Below, piece after piece: positions 38,470-48,257 of a stretch of DNA of 64,000 nt. The stretch spans positions 1-64,000 of the forward strand of contig JAJFLB010000001.1 of assembly GCA_021772915.1 (NCBI GenBank), read 5' to 3'. The stretch is from Gammaproteobacteria bacterium. GTDB lineage: Bacteria; Pseudomonadota; Gammaproteobacteria; Xanthomonadales; SZUA-36. The notes below the pieces were generated by a model, which saw only the letters and a program-made list of their open reading frames with translations, was not told the DNA's origin and made no database searches. The stretch's first letter is position 1. Every line of letters starts with the position of its first letter. Made by a program: the position numbers and the translations under genes.

Positions 38470-39258
38470 CTACTTAGCATCGCCCTTGCCGGCGGCGCGT
38501 TGCGCGGCGGCCAGTATACCGCGCAGGATATTGATCTCATTCTGGTCCGGGCGGGCACGATTGAACAAGCGTCTCATACGCGCCAACAGTTTCCTGGGTT
38601 GGGCCGGGTTCAGAAAGCCAATATCCAGAAGACTCTGCTCAAGATGGTCGTAGAATAATTCCATCTGCCCGGCATCCACCCCCACCCAATCGGTGGGTGC
38701 AAACTGATTTCCAGCATCAGTAAGGGCAGTCATACGCAATTCATAAGCCATTACCTGAACGGCCTGCGCGAGATTGAGTGAGCCATAGTCCGGATTGGTT
38801 TCGATATGCACCAACTGGTGGCAACGCTGCATTTCATCATTGGTTAACCCGTAGCGCTCACGGCCAAATAGTATCGCGATGTCCTGCCCGCCTTGCTCGG
38901 CCAATGCCCCTTCGGCGGCCATGCGCAGGTCCATTTGCGGCATTGGCAAACTCCGCAATCGTGCACTGGTACCGAGGACCAGTGAGCATCCCGCAAGCGC
39001 AGAGTCCAGGGAACCGTGAACGACTGCCCGCTGCAACAGATCATCCGCACCGGACGCCATCGCGGTAGCGTCAGCACAGGGAAACGTCTTTGGCGTAACC
39101 AGATGCAGACTCTGCAGACCCATGACTTTCATGGCTCTCGCCGCAGCACCAATATTTCCCGGGTGGGTGGTATTGATCAACACAAAGCGAATACGGGATA
39201 AGTGTGCTGCCACCCGCGCCGCGCTTCTGGTATCCTGTGCCGCCTTTATGATCACTGT
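38470..39258 (-). CDS. trmJ: tRNA (cytidine/uridine-2'-O-)-methyltransferase TrmJ
   Basis: A 262-residue SPOUT (trefoil-knot) methyltransferase that modifies the ribose of nucleotide 32 in tRNA. The N-terminal RFVLINTTHPGNIGAAARAMKVMGL and the knot segment GRERYGLTNDEMQRCH ... NLAQAVQVMAYELR are diagnostic, followed by the TrmJ C-terminal extension. I chose GTG at 39258 because GGAG lies eight bases upstream; an ATG at 39276 lacks a ribosome-binding site and would overlap the divergent suhB start. TrmJ next to suhB is a common gammaproteobacterial neighbourhood. Confidence 0.9.
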   Translation of the reverse strand, partial: TVIIKAAQDTRSAARVAAHLSRIRFVLINTTHPGNIGAAARAMKVMGLQSLHLVTPKTFPCADATAMASGADDLLQRAVVHGSLDSALAGCSLVLGTSARLRSLPMPQMDLRMAAEGALAEQGGQDIAILFGRERYGLTNDEMQRCHQLVHIETNPDYGSLNLAQAVQVMAYELRMTALTDAGNQFAPTDWVGVDAGQMELFYDHLEQSLLDIGFLNPAQPRKLLARMRRLFNRARPDQNEINILRGILAAAQRAAGKGDAK

Positions 39259-39267
39259 AGAAACTCC

Positions 39268-40065
39268 ATGGCCCATCCCGTATTAAACATCGCGATAAAC
39301 GCGGCACACATTGCCGGCGACGTGATGCGTCGCGAATTGCACAAAGTGGCTTCTATTCCAGTGACCCGCAAAGCACGACATGATTACGTCAGTGAAATTG
39401 ACAAAACCAGTGAAGCTGAGATTGTACGTGAAATCAAACGCTATCATCCAGACCACGCAATCCTGGGGGAAGAAGGTGGTCAACAGGGTGAGAGCGAATC
39501 GGTCTGGATCATTGATCCACTTGACGGCACCAGCAACTATCTCCATGGCATGCCGCATTTTGGCATTTCCATCGCCCTGCAAGTCAAGGGCCGCACTGAG
39601 CACGGTGTTGTCTATGATCCAATGCGTGATGAAATGTTCAGCGCCAGCCGTGGTGGTGGTGCACACCTGAATAACAGCCGTATCCGCGTTTCAGCCCGCA
39701 CTTCACTCGATAGCGCCATATTCGCCACGGCATTTCCGTTTCGCCAACGTGGAATGATGAGTGTGTACACGGGTATTTTCAGCGAGATATTCAGAAAGGC
39801 TGAAGATATCCGTCGTTATGGTGCGGCCTCGCTGGATCTTGCATGGGTTGCTGCCGGACGGGTAGACGGTTTTTTCGAAATTGGACTCAAACCCTGGGAT
39901 GTTGCGGCCGGCGCATTGCTGGTCCGCGAAGCAGGCGGGGTAGTCACTGATTTTGAAGGCGACACTGCGGTGGAAAAATCACACTCTGTACTTGCAGCAC
40001 CCTACAAGCTAATGACCCCATTACGGCAGATCATCGAGCCACGTTGGGCAAAAGCCAAAAAGTAG
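39268..40065 (+). CDS. suhB: Inositol-1-monophosphatase family protein SuhB
   Basis: A 265-residue Mg-dependent phosphatase, also known in E. coli as part of rRNA antitermination complexes. The metal-binding motifs are present: GEE (67-69), DPLDGT (83-88) and the C-terminal KPWDVAAGALLVREAGG. The ATG at 39268 is ten bases from the divergent trmJ start, so both 5' ends share a very short region. The gene's TAG stop (40063-40065) is the TAG of a GTAGGACC repeat end. Confidence 0.94.
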   Translation: MAHPVLNIAINAAHIAGDVMRRELHKVASIPVTRKARHDYVSEIDKTSEAEIVREIKRYHPDHAILGEEGGQQGESESVWIIDPLDGTSNYLHGMPHFGISIALQVKGRTEHGVVYDPMRDEMFSASRGGGAHLNNSRIRVSARTSLDSAIFATAFPFRQRGMMSVYTGIFSEIFRKAEDIRRYGAASLDLAWVAAGRVDGFFEIGLKPWDVAAGALLVREAGGVVTDFEGDTAVEKSHSVLAAPYKLMTPLRQIIEPRWAKAKK

Positions 40066-40140
40066 GACCGACGAGCTCGCTCGTCGGGAAGCTATCACAC
40101 GATTCAATGGTTCCCGACGATCACATCGTCCGTCCCATAC
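40062..40140. repeat. Two palindromic repeats after suhB, the first supplying its stop codon
   Basis: Unit 40062-40090 starts GTAGGACC; its TAG ends suhB. A second, inverted and divergent unit lies at 40111-40140 (CGACGAT/ATCGTC). They fill the 88-bp gap to the converging secF gene. Confidence 0.88.
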
Positions 40141-40153
40141 GCCCCCGCAAATA

Positions 40154-41092
40154 TCAAGGCCGAGCGTCGGGCGGGCCGCCTTCTTTTTCCACTTCAATCA
40201 GGTCGGACTTGCTCACACCTGACGCCAACAATGTGGTACTGGCCACATAGATGGATGAATAGGTACCAATCACAACACCTGCTATCAGGGTAAATGCAAA
40301 GCCGTGAATAATTTCACCACCGAAGTAAAACAGGGCAAGCAACACCAGCAAGGTGGTGGTTGATGTCATGATCGTACGGGACAAGGTTTCATTGATGGAT
40401 GTATTGACGACTTCAATGGGCCGGCGTTTGCGGTAACGCGGAAAGTTTTCACGGATGCGGTCGAACAGCACGATGGTATCGTTAAGTGAATAACCCACTA
40501 CTGCCAGCAGTGCCGCAACCACGGTCAGATCAAATTCAACCTGTGCAAGGGACAATATCCCCATACTGATGACGACGTCGTGAAATAAGGCAGTCACTGC
40601 ACCCACTGAGAAACGCCACTGAAACCGAAACATGACGTACAGAAAAACACCCACCATGGCGTAAATCACGGCCAGAATGCCTTGCTCCGTCAATTCATCT
40701 CCTACCTGTGGGCCGACAAACTCAACCCTGCGCATTTCTAACTCACCTTCCACCCCCTGACTCAGGGCCTCCAGTACACGGGTAGATAATTCCGCGCTGC
40801 TCTCACTTGCGTCCGATGGAGGAATACGCACGACGATGTCGGTCGCTGCTCCGAAGGTCTGCACGATTGAATCGAAACCACCTGTGGCAAGGTTTTTGCG
40901 AACCTCATTGATTTCCGGCGCCACCGGGTAGCCAACTTCAATTAATGTACCGCCGGTGAAGTCCAGCCCAAAGTTCAAACCACGTACCACCAGGGATGTA
41001 ATCGCTGCGGTGATCAGTACAACTGAAAAGGCCAACGCAATTTGACGCCGGGACATAAAGTCAATGGATGTTTTACGGTTCAGAAATTTCAT
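40154..41092 (-). CDS. secF: Protein translocase subunit SecF
   Basis: A 312-residue inner-membrane protein that, with SecD, uses the proton gradient to help pull proteins across after SecYEG. It has six predicted membrane helices, a periplasmic loop after the first (LDFTGGTLIEVGYP) and the RND-type signature VGYSLNDTIVLFDRIREN. Length and order after secD are standard. It is the last gene of the queA-to-secF series. Confidence 0.96.
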   Translation of the reverse strand: MKFLNRKTSIDFMSRRQIALAFSVVLITAAITSLVVRGLNFGLDFTGGTLIEVGYPVAPEINEVRKNLATGGFDSIVQTFGAATDIVVRIPPSDASESSAELSTRVLEALSQGVEGELEMRRVEFVGPQVGDELTEQGILAVIYAMVGVFLYVMFRFQWRFSVGAVTALFHDVVISMGILSLAQVEFDLTVVAALLAVVGYSLNDTIVLFDRIRENFPRYRKRRPIEVVNTSINETLSRTIMTSTTTLLVLLALFYFGGEIIHGFAFTLIAGVVIGTYSSIYVASTTLLASGVSKSDLIEVEKEGGPPDARP

Positions 41093-41133
41093 CTCAGGCC
41101 CTTTTGTACTATGTCAAGCTCGTCGAACACTGG

Positions 41134-42966
41134 CTAAATCAACAGCCTGCGGACGCGTTTCTTGCCACCGTAAATCAGATTTACGACAGCCCGTGTCCCC
41201 ATGATCGCGGTAAACATCGAGGTCATGATACCCAGCGACAGCGTGACAGCGAAGCCCTTGACCGGGCCGGTGCCGAACAGGAATAAGACAAAGGCCGCAA
41301 TCAGGGTCGTGATGTTGGCATCGGCAATGGTCGAGAAGGCCTTTTCGTATCCTGCACGAATACTGGCTTGTGGCGTGTTGCCATTACGCAGTTCTTCACG
41401 AATTCGCTCAAAAATCAATACATTGGCATCCACCGCCATACCAATCGTCAGGACAATACCGGCAATACCCGGCATGGTCAGTGTTGCTCCCAGCATGGAC
41501 AGCAAGGAGACCAACAGTACCAGGTTGGCAAACAACGCAAGGTTCGCGACCAGCCCGAAAACCCGGTAATAAATCGCCATAAAAAACAATACCAGAGTAA
41601 ACCCAATGACCACGGATTTGAAACCCTGGGCAACATTATCTGCACCCAGGCTGGGGCCGACGGTACGCTCCTCTACAATTTCCATGGGTGCAGCCAAGGC
41701 ACCTGCCCTCAGCAGCAGTGAGAGTTGTGAAGCCTCGGTGAAGGAACCCAGACCCGTTGTCTGGAAACGCTTGCCAAAAGGCTCACGCACGACCGCCACG
41801 CTGATGACATCCTCGAGTTTGCGTCCACCGGGTTTTTGCTCGATGTAAACCACCGCCATCCGGTTACCGACATTGTCACGGGTGAAATCCAGCATGCGCT
41901 TGGCACCCACACCATCCAGTGTGACGCTGACGGATGGCTGACCGGATTGCTGATCAAACGAAGCCGAAGCACCAATCAGCTGATTACCGGAAACAATCAG
42001 ACGCTTTTTCAACAAAATTGGGTTGCCGTTCTCATCGTTGTATAAGCGGGACTCGGGCGGTATGCGGCCCGTCTGGGCCGCGGTAAAGGGATCATTGCTC
42101 TCGTCGACGGCACGATACTCAAGTGTGGCCGTCGCACCAATGATCTTCTTGGCTGCAACCGTATCCTGTATCCCCGGCAATTGCACCACGACACGGTCTG
42201 CACCCTGCTGCTGGATAACCGGCTCCGCTACCCCCAACTCGTTGACGCGGTTTTTCAACGTGGTGATGTTCTGCTTTAACGCAGTCTGTTGCAATTCCAA
42301 CAACTGCTGCTCCAGCACGGTGGCAGAAATACCAAAGGTATCACCGGCTGGGAGTTCCTTATTGATCAGGCCTTGTAGACTTTGATCGGTACGCAGGATA
42401 TTCATGGTCCGATCACGGTCGGCTTCGGAACGCAACATGGTCAGCAGGCCATTGCCCTCGCGTCGAACAGAAACATAGCGTATGCCCTCGGCACGCAGCG
42501 CTGACCTGATGTCATCAACAAATCGGTCCAGCTGCTGCCCACGTGCGGTATCCATGTCGACCTGCATCAGAAAGTGCACACCACCCTGCAGGTCAAGACC
42601 CAGGGTCATGGGCTTTCCACCAACGGCACGCAAGCCATCCGGTGTTGCATGCGCAAGGTTCAGTGCAACCACGTACTGGTCACCCAACTTTTCCCGCAGT
42701 ACGCCTGCTGCCTTGAGTTGTTCTTCGGTGTTGGCAAAGCGGTACAACAAATGATTACCCTGCTGCTCGTAGCTGTCGTAGGCAATCCGTTCGACCATCA
42801 GCGCATCATCGATATTGGCTGTGAGGTCAAGTGGCAATTCAAAGCCACGTGCTGAGGTTACCTGTATTGCAGGGTCCTCACCATAGAGGTTGGGCAGCGC
42901 ATAGACCACACCGACCACGATGACAAAAACTATCAGCAGGTACTTCCAGACGGAATACTGGTTCAT
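41134..42966 (-). CDS. secD: Protein translocase subunit SecD
   Basis: A 610-residue inner-membrane RND-family partner of SecF. The first helix lies at residues 7-25, then a large periplasmic P1 region beginning at LGLDLQGGVHFLMQVD, then five C-terminal helices with IVLTIGMAVDANVLIFERIREEL, the conserved signature with Asp and Arg residues needed for proton-driven action. Length is usual. Forty-one bases separate it from secF. Confidence 0.97.
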   Translation of the reverse strand: MNQYSVWKYLLIVFVIVVGVVYALPNLYGEDPAIQVTSARGFELPLDLTANIDDALMVERIAYDSYEQQGNHLLYRFANTEEQLKAAGVLREKLGDQYVVALNLAHATPDGLRAVGGKPMTLGLDLQGGVHFLMQVDMDTARGQQLDRFVDDIRSALRAEGIRYVSVRREGNGLLTMLRSEADRDRTMNILRTDQSLQGLINKELPAGDTFGISATVLEQQLLELQQTALKQNITTLKNRVNELGVAEPVIQQQGADRVVVQLPGIQDTVAAKKIIGATATLEYRAVDESNDPFTAAQTGRIPPESRLYNDENGNPILLKKRLIVSGNQLIGASASFDQQSGQPSVSVTLDGVGAKRMLDFTRDNVGNRMAVVYIEQKPGGRKLEDVISVAVVREPFGKRFQTTGLGSFTEASQLSLLLRAGALAAPMEIVEERTVGPSLGADNVAQGFKSVVIGFTLVLFFMAIYYRVFGLVANLALFANLVLLVSLLSMLGATLTMPGIAGIVLTIGMAVDANVLIFERIREELRNGNTPQASIRAGYEKAFSTIADANITTLIAAFVLFLFGTGPVKGFAVTLSLGIMTSMFTAIMGTRAVVNLIYGGKKRVRRLLI

Positions 42967-43003
42967 GAATCAGTCTCGAATATGAGGGTGTTTAAGTTTC
43001 AGA

Positions 43004-43327
43004 TCACGCTGCCTTGATCGTGCCCTTTGGCATGACATTGGCAACTGCCTGGCGTTGCAGCTTGATCTGCACATTGTCTGCCACCTCCAGGGTGACAAAA
43101 GAATCTGACACTTCAGTGATACGTCCCAGCATTCCACCATTGGTGATCACTTCATCGCCCTTGCCCAGCTCGGCAACCAACTTTCTGTGCTCTTTCGTAC
43201 GTTTCATTTGGGGCCGAATCAGCATGAAATAAAATACTGCAAAAATGACGATCAGGGGCAGAAAACTCATTAGGCCACCACCGGCGGCAGCGTCTTGTGC
43301 GTATGCATTGGAAATAAAAAAGTCCAT
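43004..43327 (-). CDS. yajC: Preprotein translocase subunit YajC
   Basis: A 107-residue single-span inner-membrane protein associated with SecDF. The helix MSFLPLIVIFAVFYFMLIRPQMKR is preceded by a short periplasmic segment; the cytosolic part has GDEVITNGGMLGRITEV, the YajC hallmark. Conserved order tgt-yajC-secD-secF supports the call. Confidence 0.95.
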   Translation of the reverse strand: MDFFISNAYAQDAAAGGGLMSFLPLIVIFAVFYFMLIRPQMKRTKEHRKLVAELGKGDEVITNGGMLGRITEVSDSFVTLEVADNVQIKLQRQAVANVMPKGTIKAA

Positions 43328-43516
43328 GGTTGATCTCTTGGATTATCCTGGGGTTTTGACTTGATGTTGTGTTAGGTGGGGGTTATGTATCCATTTTCAA
43401 ACAACAAGCGCGCAATTATAAGCCATGCAGCAACAGAAAACCGCTGGTTTGTGCACTTGTACCAGGACCTGCTGAGGGTAACAAGACCTGGCCAATCCGA
43501 CCGTAAACCAAGCAGC

Positions 43517-44632
<1,116 letters not shown>

Positions 44633-45415
44633 TCAAACGTGGGCCGCAACCATCACTCGCTTGCCGTAACGCAACTGTTCATAGGCGTCCTCCGGTGGCT
44701 CGAGCACTGCAACCTCGGCAAAACCAACTTTAAGTAACAACCAATGCAAGGCTTCCAGGCTGGGTACCAGGCAGATACCGGTAACACCGGCTTCAGGTCC
44801 ATGTGTTTCACCTGTTTCATCAATGAGGCCAAAACTTCCCTTGAGTGGTCTGACAAACTGGTAGCTGCCATAATCAACAACTCCGCTGATACCAGGCACT
44901 ATCTGCGTTTCGATAATACACAGACCCTTGCACAATGCGTGACACAAGCGCAGTGCACTGATCGGGTTTTCCAGGTGGTACAACAATCCCAACATCAAAA
45001 CCAGATCAAACTGACCCAGTTTCAATGTATCCACGTCGTGAATATCGGACTGTGTAAACTGTAATTGCTGCAATGCATAAACATCTCTTATCAGGCAACT
45101 GTCATCCACATGACTTTGCCGGGCTTCGATTCCAAGCACCTCAGCAAAACCGAGCTGTGCAGTTTTGACCGCGAACCAGCCTTGATGCGATGCCAGGTCA
45201 ACCGCTTTGAGATGTGAATATCGACCCGAGAAAACCTTTTGCAACTGCCTTTCCAGCATCAACCAACGGGTGTCGTGAATGGCATCGAGGTCACCGTTAT
45301 GGTAAGTGGGGGTACGCTCTCCACCCGGCAGCTCATAGGAATAAAACCACTCTTTTGCAAGGACCTGCCTGACCAGATCACTCTGTGACAAGTCGTTACT
45401 TCTGGAACCGGACAT
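44633..45415 (-). CDS. Class I SAM-dependent methyltransferase, CmoB/DUF1698-like
   Basis: A 260-residue methyltransferase with a degenerate glycine motif (AVDLASHQGWFAVKTAQLGF), an acidic strand end (LGIEARQ) and LVLMLGLLYHLENPISALRL, the LLYHL pattern common to CmoB and other DUF1698-type enzymes. No substrate can be assigned. The ATG at 45415 has GGAG six bases upstream and is preferred over an ATG four codons earlier. It lies between queA and tgt, where no gene is usual, 9 bases from tgt. A role in tRNA or queuosine modification is possible but unproven. Confidence 0.78.
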   Translation of the reverse strand: MSGSRSNDLSQSDLVRQVLAKEWFYSYELPGGERTPTYHNGDLDAIHDTRWLMLERQLQKVFSGRYSHLKAVDLASHQGWFAVKTAQLGFAEVLGIEARQSHVDDSCLIRDVYALQQLQFTQSDIHDVDTLKLGQFDLVLMLGLLYHLENPISALRLCHALCKGLCIIETQIVPGISGVVDYGSYQFVRPLKGSFGLIDETGETHGPEAGVTGICLVPSLEALHWLLLKVGFAEVAVLEPPEDAYEQLRYGKRVMVAAHV

Positions 45416-45525
45416 CTGACACTCCATTTGTTTGCCCGCCTATTGCACCCGTCGGATACGGGCGCAATAGGCGGCATAGGCCGACAGGTGCCGGCGGGTA
45501 GAGCGGTATTTTGACACCGTTGTGA

Positions 45526-46542
45526 TCAGGCGACCAGCATGGCATCGCCGTAACTGAAAAATCGGTATTGATTCCTGACCGCATGTCGGTAGGCAGCCAA
45601 TGTTTGTTGTCGGCCCGCAAACGCACTGACCAGCATCAACAGGGTGGATTCCGGCAGGTGGAAATTGGTGATCATCGCATCTACCACACTGAATTTGTAG
45701 GGTGGGTAAATAAAAATCCGACTTTCGCCACAATAGGGCTTTATCACGTCCTGTTTAACGGCACTTTCAAGACTGCGTACTGCCGTGGTCCCGACGGCAA
45801 TGACCCGTCCGCCACGTGCCCTGGTGGCCACGATGGCATCACATGCGGCCTGGGGCACATTCAGCCACTCTGCGTGCATGTGGTGGTCTTCGATATCCTC
45901 TACCCTGACAGGCTGAAACGTTCCCGCACCCACATGCAGGGTCACCATGCAGGACCTGACACCCATGGCCTGTAGTTGATCCAGCAGACCCTGGTCAAAA
46001 TGCAGACCGGCGGTTGGTGCTGCCACTGCCCCCGGAATTTCAGCAAACACCGTTTGGTAACGCTGGCGGTCGACCTGGGTGGCTTTACGTTCAATGTAGG
46101 GTGGCAGTGGAACATGTCCCAGTGTTTCCAGCCGTGGCATCAGTTCGCCCTCAACGACTTGCAGATGAAAGAAACTGTCTTCGCGTCCGAGCACCTGCAA
46201 TTTACTGCCATCTTCCAGCAGTATACTGCCCCCCTCGCTTGGCGCCTTGCTGGCCCGAATTTGCGCCAGGCATTCCCGTTCATTCAACAGGCGCTCGATA
46301 AGAATTTCCACCCGCCCACCGCTGGTTTTTTTTCCGTACAGGCGGGCCGGGATTACGCGGGTATTGTTGAAGACCAACAAATCATCGCGTTTCAGCAAGG
46401 TCGGCAAATCTCTGAATTCACGATCCTGTAGCGCGCCCGAACACCGGTCAAAACACAGCAGGCGGCTTGCACTGCGCAATTCCAGGGGAGTCTGCGCAAT
46501 CAACTCTGCCGGCAAAACATAAGAAAAATCCTTGCGTTTCAT
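45526..46542 (-). CDS. queA: S-adenosylmethionine:tRNA ribosyltransferase-isomerase
   Basis: A 338-residue enzyme that turns preQ1 in tRNA into epoxyqueuosine, using the ribosyl group of SAM. Family segments are the N-terminal [43 protein letters not shown] and [14 protein letters not shown]-like [17 protein letters not shown]. The ATG at 46542 follows GAGG; the frame extends 18 codons upstream without family support. Thirty bases upstream lies a large inverted-repeat structure. Confidence 0.95.
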   Translation of the reverse strand: MKRKDFSYVLPAELIAQTPLELRSASRLLCFDRCSGALQDREFRDLPTLLKRDDLLVFNNTRVIPARLYGKKTSGGRVEILIERLLNERECLAQIRASKAPSEGGSILLEDGSKLQVLGREDSFFHLQVVEGELMPRLETLGHVPLPPYIERKATQVDRQRYQTVFAEIPGAVAAPTAGLHFDQGLLDQLQAMGVRSCMVTLHVGAGTFQPVRVEDIEDHHMHAEWLNVPQAACDAIVATRARGGRVIAVGTTAVRSLESAVKQDVIKPYCGESRIFIYPPYKFSVVDAMITNFHLPESTLLMLVSAFAGRQQTLAAYRHAVRNQYRFFSYGDAMLVA

Positions 46543-46572
46543 GGCCTCATTATCCATTAAAACTAGCCAGGG

Positions 46573-46836
46573 GGATCCGCAGCAATGCTGTCCCACTTAA
46601 TTCAGCGAAGGGTCGCCGTGGTGGGTATCTACTGCCAGGACACGCTGTGAACACCTGGCCCAGGCCAGCCTCTCGACCGAATCCCCATGGAAGGGTTAAT
46701 GATGTGTCCTGCGACAAGACCCCGCATTCCCGGGGCGAGCCGAAGCCATGTCCACGTTAACGCCGTATCCCGCAGTCAAAGTCATAGCTTCATTTCTGCA
46801 CAGAACTCTCAGATTAAGTGGGACAGCAGCGGGTCC
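46573..46836. other. Large stem structure between queA and kynU (E3)
   Basis: The 398-bp gap between the divergent queA and kynU genes holds a 264-bp element closed by a perfect 15-bp inverted repeat (46587-46601 with 46813-46827) and, outside an internal loop, an eight-pair stem (46573-46580 with 46829-46836) with one G-U wobble on the plus strand. Inner complementarities include 46636-46643 with 46704-46711, 46611-46615 with 46674-46678, and a CTGGC-CCAG-GCCAG hairpin (46655-46668). Size and closing architecture resemble the element at 24046, but the sequences differ. Confidence 0.68.
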
Positions 46837-46940
46837 GAAGTGTTTTTCGTGAGTACCCTCTATCGGCTAACAGCTGGCTCACCTGTTGCGCCGGCTGACC
46901 TCGCGCAATATGCTAACCAAATCCTATTGGGAGCGCCGCA

Positions 46941-48227
46941 TTGACAAGCAACAGGCTCGAAAAGGCCCGCCGACAAGCACTTCAACTTGACCGACTTGAC
47001 CCACTTGGCGAGTTCCGGGAGAAGTTCTGGATTTCACAAACTCCCACTGGCAACGACCAGTTATATTTTTGTGGCAATTCCCTGGGCTTGCAGCCAAAAG
47101 GGGTGCAGGAGCTCATCCAGGAGGAACTAGAGAACTGGCGGGAGCGTGCGGTTGAAGGCCATTTCAAAGGCCAACACCCATGGATGTTCTACCCGGATAA
47201 TTTGCGTGAACCAATGGCCGAATTGGTAGGTGCAAAGCCGACGGAAGTGGTGCTGATGAATTCGCTGACGGTCAATCTGCACCTGATGATGGTGAGTTTT
47301 TACCGCCCACGCGGACAACGTCAGCGAATAGTGCTGGAGCACCAGCCCTTCCCATCTGATCGCTACGCCGTGGAATCTCAAATTCGTCTCCACGGACTCG
47401 ACCCGGCTGAGTGCCTGGTTGAACTTGGCTCCGGTGGAGACCCACAGACTGTCGATGAGTCTGTCCTCGAGGAGTATCTTGCACGCCATGGCGAACAAGT
47501 CGCATTGGTGCTTTGGCCCGGAGTGCAATACGCAACCGGGCAGGTCTTCGACCTTGGCAGAATAACCGCGGCGGCACACCTGGCGGGTGCTTTGTGCGGT
47601 CTCGATCTGGCTCACGCGGTCGGCAATGTGCCCCTGTCTTTACATGACAGTGGTGCTGATTTTGCGGCTTGGTGTAGTTACAAGTACCTCAATTCAGGCC
47701 CGGGCGCAGTGGCAGGATGTTTTGTACACGAACGCCATCACCAACAAACTGCTCCGGTACGTCTGCAGGGCTGGTGGGGCAATGCACCCGAGTCACGTTT
47801 TCTGATGGGTCCCGACTTTGTCGCCGCCACCGGCGCAGACGCCTGGCAGATATCCTGTCCAAGCGTCCTGTCAATGGCTCCCGTAAGGGTTTCGCTGAGT
47901 TTGTTCCAGCAAGCAGGTATGACTGCCCTGCGCAAGAAATCCATTGCAATGACGGGCTTTCTCGAACAGTTGGTTCAAGACGAACTGGGGACCAGTGTGG
48001 AAATAATCACTCCGGCAGAACCTGAACGCCGTGGCTGCCAGTTGTCATTACGGATGCGCGCAGGAAGAGCTGCGGGACGTCAATTATTCGAACAATTGGA
48101 AGCGGCAGGAACGATCCCCGATTGGCGCGAGCCGGATATCATCCGCATTGCGCCCGTGCCCCTGTATAACCACTTCGAGGAGTGTTGGCGGTTTGTTAAC
48201 CAGGTTAAGGCGATTCTTGGGGATTGA
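46941..48227 (+). CDS. kynU: Kynureninase
   Basis: A 428-residue PLP enzyme that cleaves kynurenine to anthranilate and alanine (or 3-hydroxykynurenine) in tryptophan breakdown. FCGNSLGLQPKG, LDLAHAVGNVPL and the PLP lysine in SYKYLNSGPG (Lys248) followed by GWWGN are family features. The start is a TTG at 46941 with GGGAG eight bases upstream; no ATG lies between it and the conserved N-terminus. Other kynurenine-pathway genes are not nearby. Confidence 0.93.
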   Translation: MTSNRLEKARRQALQLDRLDPLGEFREKFWISQTPTGNDQLYFCGNSLGLQPKGVQELIQEELENWRERAVEGHFKGQHPWMFYPDNLREPMAELVGAKPTEVVLMNSLTVNLHLMMVSFYRPRGQRQRIVLEHQPFPSDRYAVESQIRLHGLDPAECLVELGSGGDPQTVDESVLEEYLARHGEQVALVLWPGVQYATGQVFDLGRITAAAHLAGALCGLDLAHAVGNVPLSLHDSGADFAAWCSYKYLNSGPGAVAGCFVHERHHQQTAPVRLQGWWGNAPESRFLMGPDFVAATGADAWQISCPSVLSMAPVRVSLSLFQQAGMTALRKKSIAMTGFLEQLVQDELGTSVEIITPAEPERRGCQLSLRMRAGRAAGRQLFEQLEAAGTIPDWREPDIIRIAPVPLYNHFEECWRFVNQVKAILGD

Positions 48228-48257
48228 CAGGGGGCCTCGTTACGCCTCCCTTGGCTG

